A stretch of DNA of 13,591 bases from Chloroflexia bacterium (GTDB lineage Bacteria; Chloroflexota; Chloroflexia; QHBQ01; JADMIH01), in NCBI GenBank assembly GCA_025927935.1, contig JAICKM010000100.1, positions 1-13,591 of the forward strand, in the 5' to 3' direction. The stretch's first letter is position 1, and each line of letters opens with the position of its first letter. The notes beneath the pieces are model-generated. The model saw only the letters and a program-made list of their open reading frames with translations. It made no database searches and was not told the origin of the DNA. Both the position numbers and the translations under genes were made by a program. This document shows positions 1-7,034 of this stretch, one piece after another.

Positions 1-2821
1 CGCGCGTCACGGGCAGTTCCCAGCGGAAGCAGGGCACCCCCGACGGGCAGTTGGCCGCCGTGTTGTAGCCGCTGATGGCCCCCGTAGCCGCCAGCCGCCC
101 GATGTAAAGATAGAACGGGTTGCTGGACGGCACATCGGTGAACGTCTGGCCGCTGACCGCACCGGTGAGGCCCGCGGAGTTGGCGATGATCTTGGAGACC
201 TGGCCGCGGGTGACATCGGCGGTCCAGCGGAAGGTGTTATCCGCATAGCCGCTGATGATGCCCCGGCAGTAGAGGCACTGGATGTACTGGTAGAACGGAT
301 TGAACTCGTCCACGTCGGTGAACGGCAGCGGGCAGTTCACCGGCGTCGCCGTCGCGGCGGGCGCCGTCGCGGTGGCCGGCACGGTGGTCGCCGTGGCCGG
401 GACCGTCGTCGCGGTGGCCGTCGATCCGGCCGGCGGTGTGTTTGTCGGCGGGGCCGTCGTGGCCGTGGCCGTATTGGTCGGCGGCACGGTGGTCGCCGTA
501 GCCGTCGGCGTGCCGCTGCTGCACGGCGCGGTGATGGTGACGCTCACGTCATCGACCCACCAGCCGGTAATGGCGACCGACGTATCGTTGGCTTCGCGGA
601 AGCGGAAGCGCAGGTTGGCCTGCCCAGCATAGCTCAGCAGATTGACCTGCACGTTGACGAAGCTGCCCGTGGAGCCGATAGTGCCGCTCCAGGCGCGGCG
701 CCCGCCGATGGGGCTGCTGTACCCGGTCGAGATGGTGGCGTTATAGCCGCCGCTGAGGAAGGTCGGGTCGGTGGTGCTCCAGGTGGCGCCGCCATCGGTG
801 GAGAACTCCAGCACGCCGCCGTCAAAGCCGCTCTCCAGGGCCACGCGGTGCCAGAAGGAGAGCACCGCCGTGGTGGCGTTGGCCGGAACGGCGAAGCCAC
901 TGCTCAGCGCCAGCATCTGGTCGGATAGACCGTTACGATCCGGGGCGAAGGCCGACTGGGCGCCGGTATGCTTGTCGGTGGTGACGGCGGTCCAGCCACA
1001 GCCGCCGGGCGCGCAGGTGGCGACCGCCGCGGCGAAGCTACCCAGCCCGCTCTCGAAGCCTTCCGTCACCGGGGTCAGCAACACACACGGCGTGGCCGTC
1101 GCAGTCGGGGTAGACGTAGATGTCTGCGTCGGCGTGGCCGTGGGCGGCGTGCCGGTCACGGTGGGCGTCGGCGTGCCGAGGGTGCAGCCGGGGAACTTGA
1201 AGTTGCCGATGCGCGTCTTCCAGTTGAACTGCGAGGAACCGGCGGGATAATACTCGCTGGTGTACCAGAAGGTGCAGTCGTCCACCGGGTCCACCGTCAG
1301 GTCGCTGTAGTCACCCCAGCGGTTACTGGTCGCTTGCTGGCTACCCAGACCGGCGAAGAGCGTCGCTTCACCCTGCGCCAGGGTGTTCAGCGGGTCGCTG
1401 ACCAGCCGCCCGGCGTAGCGAATGCTGGGGAAGACGGTGCTGCTGGAGGCGCTGAAGCCGACAGCCAGGTTGCCCTGCACGTCCTGGGCGACGCTACCCA
1501 ACCAGCGCCAGGTGGTATCCGGCTGGTAGGTGCTTTCCTGATAGACTGTCACCGGCCCGGCGCTCACACCGCGCAGTTCAAACCAGCGCACACCGGCCAC
1601 ACCGCTGCTGCTGACCGTGTAGTTGCCCACCAGCGACTCATGATCGCCGAAGTTGCGATAGGCCAGTCGGAACATCGGCCGGTCCGCGATGGCGTCGAGA
1701 TGATCGCCGTTTGGCTCGGGCACGCACGCGCGGGTACTGGGGCAGAGCACGGTGAAGCCCGCCGCCGCGGGGGTGGCGAAGCTGGTAAAGGTCGAGTTGG
1801 CCGGCGTGGTGAAGTCAGCGTGGAAGTGATAGATATGGTAGTTCCCCGTGCCGGGGAAGGTCACGAACGTATTGGGCGCCCCGGCCGGCGGCAGGGTCGC
1901 GCCGTCCAGGTCGGCGGGCAGATAGGCGTCTTCGCTCGGGCCGACGGTGATCCCCGTGGTGACGAAGGTCGCCGGTTGCCCGAGGAGCATCTTGGCGCGG
2001 TCGAAGGCGAACGGCTGCGGCCCCAGGAAGGCCGTGCCCGCCGCATTGAACACGTTCATGCTCATGTAGTAGGCGTCGGGCCAGACACCCAGGTGCGGGT
2101 AGTCGAAGTAGTTGGTGCCCAGGTGGAATCCGTAGCGATTCCAGGCGCCGGTGGCGTCGCTGGTCGTCGAGACGGCAATACACTCGTCGGTGGGCACACT
2201 CGTGCCGGCGAACTGGCTGACGAGCCAGCGGTTGGCGAGCTGGTCGTAGAGCACCACCGGGTCGCCGTGCCCATTATTCTCGCAAACGCCGCCGAACCCG
2301 GCCCACAGCGTGGCGATGCCGATCGGGCCGAGCACCGAGGCGCCGGTGGTCTTGTTGTAAACCTGGATGCCTTCGTTAACCATCTGCACATACTGGGTGG
2401 CCCCGACCTCGCCGTTGGTATCGGGCGGGGCGCAGTTGCAGCCGACGCCGGGGAAGCCGATGCCGTCGAAGTTGAGGATGGTGCCGGGCATAGCGAGCGG
2501 CGCCAGCGCCTTCTGCACCACCGTGTCCACGACGTTCTTATGGTTGAGAGTCAGCGCCCAGTTGGGGTTGGCCTCCTTCTCGGTCTCGGATTTGTTGGCA
2601 ACCGGGGGGATCGAGCGCAGGGCCGGCGAGGTATCGTTGTGGTAGGACGAGGTCACCGTTACGCCGTTCGCCAGATTCTGCGTGAGACTGGTGCCGGCAT
2701 TGCTGGCCCCGAACTTAAAGGGCGCGGCGGCGAGCGTGCCGTTGACCATCGTGCCTAAGCCCAGCACTGCCAGCAGGGCTACACACGCAGCCACCCAGTA
2801 CCGCCAGGTACTTTTCTTCAT
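1..2821 (-). CDS. SLH-domain surface protein A, partial (C-terminus outside window)
   Basis: Reading from the ATG at 2821 gives 940 codons without a stop to the window edge. The signal peptide starts MKKSTWRYW, has a hydrophobic core and ends near TLAAA. Residues about 90-545 form a conserved extracellular region (motifs DTNGEVGATQYVQMVN, GDPVVLYDQLANRWL, DPVDDCTFWYT) that looks beta-rich and possibly propeller-like; I see no catalytic signature. A Thr/Pro linker follows, then a module at about 583-764 ending GWWVDDVSVTI, like jelly-roll or MAM-like modules of secreted proteins. After a Thr/Ala/Pro linker come SLH repeat 1 (from about residue 829, with TRGQ) and part of repeat 2, cut at VTR. 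The paralogues predict one further SLH repeat. The start is supported by AAAGGA and GGAG 11 and 4 nt upstream, as in gene C. The likely role is a wall- or envelope-bound structural or binding protein. The precise function is unknown. Confidence 0.9.
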   Translation of the reverse strand, partial: MKKSTWRYWVAACVALLAVLGLGTMVNGTLAAAPFKFGASNAGTSLTQNLANGVTVTSSYHNDTSPALRSIPPVANKSETEKEANPNWALTLNHKNVVDTVVQKALAPLAMPGTILNFDGIGFPGVGCNCAPPDTNGEVGATQYVQMVNEGIQVYNKTTGASVLGPIGIATLWAGFGGVCENNGHGDPVVLYDQLANRWLVSQFAGTSVPTDECIAVSTTSDATGAWNRYGFHLGTNYFDYPHLGVWPDAYYMSMNVFNAAGTAFLGPQPFAFDRAKMLLGQPATFVTTGITVGPSEDAYLPADLDGATLPPAGAPNTFVTFPGTGNYHIYHFHADFTTPANSTFTSFATPAAAGFTVLCPSTRACVPEPNGDHLDAIADRPMFRLAYRNFGDHESLVGNYTVSSSGVAGVRWFELRGVSAGPVTVYQESTYQPDTTWRWLGSVAQDVQGNLAVGFSASSSTVFPSIRYAGRLVSDPLNTLAQGEATLFAGLGSQQATSNRWGDYSDLTVDPVDDCTFWYTSEYYPAGSSQFNWKTRIGNFKFPGCTLGTPTPTVTGTPPTATPTQTSTSTPTATATPCVLLTPVTEGFESGLGSFAAAVATCAPGGCGWTAVTTDKHTGAQSAFAPDRNGLSDQMLALSSGFAVPANATTAVLSFWHRVALESGFDGGVLEFSTDGGATWSTTDPTFLSGGYNATISTGYSSPIGGRRAWSGTIGSTGSFVNVQVNLLSYAGQANLRFRFREANDTSVAITGWWVDDVSVTITAPCSSGTPTATATTVPPTNTATATTAPPTNTPPAGSTATATTVPATATTVPATATAPAATATPVNCPLPFTDVDEFNPFYQYIQCLYCRGIISGYADNTFRWTADVTRGQVSKIIANSAGLTGAVSGQTFTDVPSSNPFYLYIGRLAATGAISGYNTAANCPSGVPCFRWELPVTR
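900..1039 (-). repeat. Near-identical tract shared by genes A and B (copy in A)
   Basis: This 140-nt stretch inside the middle module of gene A matches 4645-4784 in gene B with one difference (A at 998, G at 4743). The first 98 nt, 900-997, are identical, including every synonymous site. The match breaks at 899 and again at 1040. The tract encodes the region around VTTDKHTGAQSAFAPDRNGL. The rest of the two genes is clearly more diverged, so this looks like recent gene conversion or a homologous exchange between tandem paralogues. Confidence 0.9.
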
Positions 2822-2905
2822 GAGTCTCCATATCCTTTCAAAAATCCCGGGTCCCAGAGGCAAGACGTAGATGAGAGCGGGAGTCTGCCCCCGTTGGTAC
2901 ACAAA

Positions 2906-3019
2906 CCGCCTCTCAGTAAGGCGGAGTTAGGAATACCTGGTGCGTCAGCCAGGCGGCGTGGAGTAGCGCGTGGAAGCTCCGGCAGGCTCCCTTCTCATGC
3001 CATGCTTTCCTGAAAGCAT
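2906..3019 (-). promoter_or_regulatory. Candidate structured leader RNA element upstream of gene A
   Basis: The gene A leader contains four hairpins over 114 nt. In minus-strand order they are ATGCTTT/AAAGCAT (3002-3008 with 3013-3019), GGAG/CTCC inside the block 2955-2990, CCTGG/CCAGG (2936-2940 with 2949-2953) and CCGCCT/AGGCGG (2906-2911 with 2919-2924). The 36-nt block 2955-2990 is 29/36 identical to 10406-10441 in the gene C leader, with TGCCGGAG and CTCCACGCC conserved. The flanking hairpins occupy the same places in C but have different stem sequences. This suggests a conserved RNA fold, perhaps a riboswitch, attenuator or protein-binding site. I do not recognise a known class, and short hairpins arise easily in GC-rich DNA. 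Confidence 0.4.
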
Positions 3020-3129
3020 AGGCGGCCCGCTCACCCGCCCGCGCCAATGTACCGGCGAGTGAACGTAACAAAAAGCTGAGCAGAGGACCCAGCTGGATTG
3101 AGATAAACACAAATACGGAAGACTACTGC

Positions 3130-3159
3130 ATTATAGCCTGCTGCCGCAGAGACTGTCAA
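3130..3159 (-). promoter_or_regulatory. Consensus sigma-70 promoter of gene A
   Basis: On the minus strand a perfect -35 TTGACA (3154-3159) and a perfect -10 TATAAT (3130-3135) are separated by 18 nt. Transcription should begin near 3123, giving a leader of about 300 nt before the ATG at 2821. Matching promoters precede genes B and C. Such a close fit suggests strong, housekeeping-type expression, possibly modulated by the boxes just upstream. Confidence 0.8.
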
Positions 3160-3201
3160 CCAAAAACATGGCGGATAGTAGGCGCTGTTTGCATAGCACT
3201 T

Positions 3202-3231
3202 TAGTACCAGTCTGCTAGTACCATTGTACTA
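3202..3231. promoter_or_regulatory. TAGTACYA box cluster upstream of gene A promoter
   Basis: TAGTACCA occurs at 3202-3209 and again at 3216-3223. The second copy is half of a perfect inverted repeat, TAGTAC-CATT-GTACTA, at 3216-3231. The first box begins 42 nt beyond the -35 of gene A. The same octamer type lies upstream of gene C at nearly the same distance (10652-10659). The symmetry and spacing fit an operator for a dimeric regulator. The regulator itself is not identifiable here. Confidence 0.45.
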
Positions 3232-3458
3232 CGGCACCCGCATGTGGCCCGGTGCGCAGTGAAGATTAGCGGTTGGTACGAAGGCGCCCGGTATGATTAA
3301 AGCGAACGCTTCTGGTAAGGACATTGCCAGTGGCCGCAAAGAAGATACGCGGCAGATAGCTGAGTCGAAGGTGACCTGGGGCAGTACCTGCATTATCGCG
3401 CTGAGTCCGGCAGGATGCCCACTCGCGTTACTTCTGCTATAGGGACGAACCAGCAATG
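3232..3458. other. Intergenic stretch between gene B terminator and gene A boxes
   Basis: This is the part of the 727-nt gap between gene A (start 2821) and gene B (stop 3549) left over after the promoter, leader, boxes and hairpin are assigned. I see no convincing gene, RNA or repeat in it. An open frame on the minus strand (3229-3525) starts inside the terminator region, lacks a ribosome site and has no recognisable protein character. Confidence 0.6.
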
Positions 3459-3497
3459 CACGTGGGGAGTGACCCTGATCGGGCCACTCCCCACGTG
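3459..3497 (-). terminator. Hairpin terminator after gene B
   Basis: A perfect 13-bp stem CACGTGGGGAGTG/CACTCCCCACGTG (3459-3471 with 3485-3497) can extend inward through CCC/GGG in the loop. It begins 51 nt downstream of the gene B stop. No run of T follows on the minus strand, so it may act as a non-canonical terminator or an RNA 3'-end stabiliser. Confidence 0.55.
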
Positions 3498-3548
3498 GAG
3501 ATATATCGCTGTATCGACATCGCACTATAATACGGTGCCGCTACGATG

Positions 3549-6500
3549 TTATTGTTGGCGCACGGGCGCCCGGCCGGGCGCGCAGTTCAGCGGGAAGAAG
3601 GTCTGCGAAGCGACCTTGCTCACCTGCCCGCGCGTGATGTTGGCGTTGGGCCGGAAATACAAGCCGGGGCACGGCTCACCAGGGCCACCGCAGGTGTAGC
3701 CGTTGATCACCCCGTGCAGCGACAGCCGCTCGATAAACACGTAGAACGGATTGGCCGCCGGCACGTCCTTGAAGGTCGGCGTCGCGCCGGGTGTCTCGTT
3801 ATAGCCCGCCGCGTTGGCGTCGATCTTGGCCAGCTGGCCGCGCGTCACGGAGAGTTCGGGCCGGAAGCAAGGCACCCCCGACGGGCAGTTGGCCGCCGTG
3901 TTGTAGCCACTGATCGCCCCCTGGGCCACCAGGCGCCCGATGAACACAAAGAACGGGCTGCCCGGCGGCACGTCGGTGAACGTCTGCGTAGTGACGGTAC
4001 CGTTGAGGCCCGCGGCATTGGCGATGATCTTGGAAACCTGGCCGCGGGTCACGTCGGCGCTCCAGCGGAAGGTGTTATCCGCGTAGCCGCTGATAATGCC
4101 CCGGCAGTACAGGCACTGGATGTACTGGTAGAACGGGTTGAACTGATCGACATCGGTGAACGGCAGCGGGCAGTTCACGGGCGTTGCTGTCGCGGTTGGC
4201 GTGCGGGTCGGGGGCACCGGAGTCCGCGTGGGCGTCCTGGTCGCGGTGGCCGTGGGCGTACTCGCGCACGGCGCGGTGATGGTGACGCTGACGTCGTCAA
4301 CCCACCAGCCGGTCGCCGCCACCGACGTATCGTTGGCTTCGCGGAAGCGGAAGCGCAGGTTGGCCTGCCCGGCATAGCCGATCAGGTTGACCTGCACATT
4401 GACGAAGTTGCCCGTCGAGCCAATCGTGCTGCTCCAGGCGTGGCGCCCGCCGATCGGGCTTTGGTAGGAGGTCGAGATGGTGGCGTTATAGCCACCAGTG
4501 AGGAAGGTGGGGTCCGTGGCGCTCCAGGTGGCGCCGTTATTGGTGGAGAACTCCAGCACGCCGCCGTCAAAGCCGTTCTCGGTCGCCACGCGGTGCCAGA
4601 AGGAGAGCACGGCCGTCGTGGCGTTGGCCGGGATGGCGAAGCCGCTGCTCAGCGCCAGCATCTGGTCGGATAGACCGTTACGATCCGGGGCGAAGGCCGA
4701 CTGGGCGCCGGTATGCTTGTCGGTGGTGACGGCGGTCCAGCCGCAGCCGCCGGGCGCGCAGGTGGCGACCGCCGCGGCGAAGCTGCCTAGCCCGCTCTCG
4801 AAGCCCGCCGTCACCGGGGTGGTGCTGACCGCGCAGGCGGTCGCGGTGGCCGTGGGTGGCGTACCGGTCACGGTCGGCGTCGGCGTGGCGAGGGTGCAGC
4901 CGGGGAACTTAAACGCCCCAATGCGCGTGCGCCAGCCGACCGGACTGGTGGTGGGCAGGTATTGGTTCACGTACCAGAAAGTACAGTCGTCCACCGGATC
5001 GACCGTCATATCCGTGTAATCACCCCAGCGTGCCGAGCCGGTTTGCGACCCGCTGCCTACCATGATCGAGGCTTCGCCCTGGGGCATCTGCCCCAGCGGG
5101 TCGCCCGCCAGGCGGCCGGTGTAGCGGATGCTGGGGAAAACGGTGGTGCTGGATGCACTATAGCCCAGCGCGATGTTGCCGTTGTGGTCCATGGCAATGC
5201 TGCCCATCCAGCGGTGGATGCCGTCGGTCAGACCGGGCGCATAGGTGCCTTGCTGGTAGATCACCGGGCTGCTGTTGGGGCTGCGCAGTTCATACCAGCG
5301 CACCCCGGCAATATCGCTGCCCGGCCCCGCCCCCGCATCCACCGACTGGTTGGTCACCAGCGACTCGTAGGTGCCCATGTTGCGGTAGGCCAGCCGGAAC
5401 AGCGGGCGTTGCCGGATCGACTGGACATCTACCTTCTGTGATGTCATGGGCTGCGGGATGCAGTCGCGCGCGCCAGGCGAGCACGGGAATGCCGAGTTGA
5501 ACGGCGCTGTCGGGAGTGTATTAGCCAGGGTAAAGCTGGAGTTCGCCGGGGTTGCGAAGTCCACGTGGAACTTCCAGAGCGTGATCGCGTCCTGTGGCGC
5601 GCCATATGGCCCGTTGTTGTCCATCGTGCCGGCATAGTATTCGGGATTGCCGGCCGGCGGAAGTGTCGTGCCGTCCAGATCCGCGGGCAGCAGGCCGTCG
5701 CCAACCGTATAGGCCGGGCTGGGCGGCGCCAGGAAAGAAATCACCTGCGGGTTCGGGTTGCCGGCGAGCATCTGGGCGCGGTTGGTTGCGTAGGCGCCGA
5801 CGCCCTGGAAGGGACCGTTGACGCCCTGGAATTCCCGCGTGCTGATATAGTAGGCACTCGGCCCCATGCCGTACTTGGGATAGTCCGGGAAGTTGGTGCC
5901 GGTCGTGAACGCCCAGCGATAATAGGTGCCGGTCGGATCCGAAGTCTGGGACAGGGCGACGCAGTTATAGAAGTTCGGGCCGGCGGATGTAAACTGGCTC
6001 AGCAGCCAGCGGTCGGCCAGTTGGTCGTAGAGCACGACCGGATCACCGGAATTCTCGACCTGGCACGGCCCGCCAAAGCCGGCCCAGAGGGTGTTGTTCG
6101 CCGCCGGGCCAAAGAGCGACGTACCCGTCTTGCTGAAAATCTGGAAACTCAGGTTGGTCATCACCACATAGTGGTTGGGGCCGACCTCGCCGTTCGGGTC
6201 AGGAGGCGATACGCCCGAAATGTTGCTGGGGCCATCGAAGCTAATGCTGGGGGTGGGAATCGCGAGCGGGCCGAGCAGTTTCTGGACAACAGTATCCACC
6301 GCCTTGGCATTGCGGCTGGCCTGGGGTGGCAGGTCGCGATTTTCGTTCTCGCGCAATTGGCCCTTGCCGGGCGCGAGTGGGGCGATAGTGCGTAACGGGG
6401 GCGACACGTCAAACTGGACCGCGGTGCGCACACCCCGGTAGATGGCGGAGACTTGCGGGCCTGTAGCACCGGCGGCCCGCGCACCGGCCAAATCACCGAT

Positions 6501-6584
6501 CCGCCAGGCCAATCCGGCCAGCAGCACCCCTGCCACGGCCAGAACCGCCCATACGCTTGCTCGATTCCGAAGCGTGGGTATCAT
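3549..6584 (-). CDS. SLH-domain surface protein B
   Basis: The protein is 1011 residues long and is a paralogue of A and C. The N-terminus MIPTLRNRASVWAVLAVAGV is a basic then hydrophobic signal peptide or anchor, unlike the MKKSTWRYW start of A and C. Residues about 90-565 hold the shared extracellular region (DPNGEVGPNHYVVMTN, GDPVVLYDQLADRWLLSQF, GYSASSTTVFPSIRYTGRL, DPVDDCTFWYVNQY). After TPTPTVTGTPPT comes the module at about 590-770 ending GWWVDDVSVTI, nearly the same as in A. A short Thr/Pro linker leads to three SLH repeats from about residues 805, 866 and 935, each with TRGQ; repeats 2 and 3 carry cysteine pairs in the loop before the TRGQ helix. The ATG is preceded by GGAGG with a 4-nt spacer. 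The protein is probably exported and retained at the envelope by the SLH repeats; its ligand is unknown. Confidence 0.93.
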   Translation of the reverse strand: MIPTLRNRASVWAVLAVAGVLLAGLAWRIGDLAGARAAGATGPQVSAIYRGVRTAVQFDVSPPLRTIAPLAPGKGQLRENENRDLPPQASRNAKAVDTVVQKLLGPLAIPTPSISFDGPSNISGVSPPDPNGEVGPNHYVVMTNLSFQIFSKTGTSLFGPAANNTLWAGFGGPCQVENSGDPVVLYDQLADRWLLSQFTSAGPNFYNCVALSQTSDPTGTYYRWAFTTGTNFPDYPKYGMGPSAYYISTREFQGVNGPFQGVGAYATNRAQMLAGNPNPQVISFLAPPSPAYTVGDGLLPADLDGTTLPPAGNPEYYAGTMDNNGPYGAPQDAITLWKFHVDFATPANSSFTLANTLPTAPFNSAFPCSPGARDCIPQPMTSQKVDVQSIRQRPLFRLAYRNMGTYESLVTNQSVDAGAGPGSDIAGVRWYELRSPNSSPVIYQQGTYAPGLTDGIHRWMGSIAMDHNGNIALGYSASSTTVFPSIRYTGRLAGDPLGQMPQGEASIMVGSGSQTGSARWGDYTDMTVDPVDDCTFWYVNQYLPTTSPVGWRTRIGAFKFPGCTLATPTPTVTGTPPTATATACAVSTTPVTAGFESGLGSFAAAVATCAPGGCGWTAVTTDKHTGAQSAFAPDRNGLSDQMLALSSGFAIPANATTAVLSFWHRVATENGFDGGVLEFSTNNGATWSATDPTFLTGGYNATISTSYQSPIGGRHAWSSTIGSTGNFVNVQVNLIGYAGQANLRFRFREANDTSVAATGWWVDDVSVTITAPCASTPTATATRTPTRTPVPPTRTPTATATPVNCPLPFTDVDQFNPFYQYIQCLYCRGIISGYADNTFRWSADVTRGQVSKIIANAAGLNGTVTTQTFTDVPPGSPFFVFIGRLVAQGAISGYNTAANCPSGVPCFRPELSVTRGQLAKIDANAAGYNETPGATPTFKDVPAANPFYVFIERLSLHGVINGYTCGGPGEPCPGLYFRPNANITRGQVSKVASQTFFPLNCAPGRAPVRQQ
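4645..4784 (-). repeat. Near-identical tract shared by genes A and B (copy in B)
   Basis: This is the partner of 900-1039, with one mismatch in 140 nt. It lies wholly inside the middle module of gene B, and similarity drops on both sides. It marks the segment through which A and B most recently exchanged or copied sequence. Confidence 0.9.
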
Positions 6585-6862
6585 ATATCCTCCCCTTCCT
6601 GAGATCTAGGGTTGCTTATCGCCTGTAGCGTGTATAGTTCGGCAGGCTGTCCCTCGTCGACTCACCGCTTGCTTAAGTGGTGGAGCAGCACCTCCTTCTT
6701 TAAGGATAAAGCGCAAACTCGCTGGGAGTTACCACCGCGAACAACGCGCGGACATCCGGCAGTCGTGGAAGTATGCCGGTAGAGGATAGAGCGGCGATGC
6801 AGGGCGTTAATAGGCCCAGCAGACGCATGTAGCGAGGCGTAGTTGGACGTGAAGATTACGGC
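6585..6862 (-). other. Long leader of gene B
   Basis: About 270 nt separate the -10 element from the start codon of gene B. The leader contains the hairpin CCGGCA/TGCCGG, whose TGCCGGA end recalls the conserved TGCCGGAG of the A and C leaders, and a CCGCG/CGCGG hairpin just after it. The rest does not align with the A and C element. An AAGGAGG at 6691-6697 has no start codon at a usable distance and can pair within a local hairpin. An open frame at 6662-6892 begins over the -35 region and cannot be fully transcribed from this promoter, so I do not call it. Confidence 0.4.
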
Positions 6863-6892
6863 AGTATAATACTCGAATACTTTTACTGTCAA
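6863..6892 (-). promoter_or_regulatory. Sigma-70 promoter of gene B
   Basis: On the minus strand, TTGACA (6887-6892) and TATACT (6863-6868) are separated by 18 nt, the same spacing as for genes A and C. Start of transcription is expected near 6856. No TAGTACYA box is seen upstream, in contrast to A and C. Confidence 0.75.
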
Positions 6893-6942
6893 GGCCGCCC
6901 GGCACCTGGCGTGGTGCGAAAAGGTGAGCAGGCAAAGGAATG

Positions 6943-6980
6943 CGCGCAGAGCGCGACTCGGTTGGAGTCGCGCCTGCGCG
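6943..6980. terminator. Second hairpin after gene C
   Basis: The stem CGCGCAG/CTGCGCG (6943-6949 with 6974-6980) continues as GCGCGACTC/GAGTCGCGC (6951-6959 with 6965-6973) with one bulged A at 6950 and a 5-nt loop, 16 paired bases in all. It lies downstream of the first gene C hairpin and upstream of the gene B promoter, where it could insulate B. Neither flank has a full T run; GCTTTT follows on the plus strand and CCTTT on the minus strand. Confidence 0.45.
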
Positions 6981-6998
6981 AGCTGCTTTTCTCATTGC

Positions 6999-7023
6999 GG
7001 GGTGGCGCTGAGCGCGCCACCCC
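6999..7023 (-). terminator. Hairpin immediately after gene C
   Basis: The perfect 10-bp stem GGGGTGGCGC/GCGCCACCCC (6999-7008 with 7014-7023) has a 5-nt loop and starts only 11 nt after the stop codon of gene C. There is no T run after it. With the hairpin at 6943-6980 it forms a tandem pair, which fits termination or 3'-end protection. Confidence 0.55.
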
Positions 7024-7034
7024 GGAACCCCGAG

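Noticed and set aside
968..2758. Long plus-strand open frame of 596 codons
   Set aside because: It is antisense to gene A, rich in Arg, Gly and Ala, has no ribosome site and no domain. It arises from the codon bias of the GC-rich gene on the other strand. The same holds for 3546-4673, 5565-6395, 6924-8291 and 8475-9773.
1..2821. Gene A as a broken gene split into several short minus-strand frames
   Set aside because: Codon-by-codon reading from 2821 stays open to position 2 and matches paralogues B and C throughout. It is intact but cut by the window edge.
2906..3019. Known riboswitch class (c-di-GMP, c-di-AMP, cobalamin, TPP, SAM or glycine)
   Set aside because: None of the conserved sequence signatures of these classes that I can recall is present in either leader.
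2913..3110. 65-codon minus-strand frame in the gene A leader, possible leader peptide
   Set aside because: It has a GTG start with no ribosome site and no counterpart in the gene C leader; the region is better explained by the hairpin element.
3229..3525. 98-codon minus-strand frame between genes B and A
   Set aside because: Its start lies just beyond the hairpin after gene B and the hairpin falls inside its coding part. No ribosome site, no domain and mixed composition.
6662..6892. 76-codon minus-strand frame upstream of gene B
   Set aside because: The start overlaps the -35 element of the gene B promoter, so it could not be translated from that transcript. No ribosome site or similarity was recognised.
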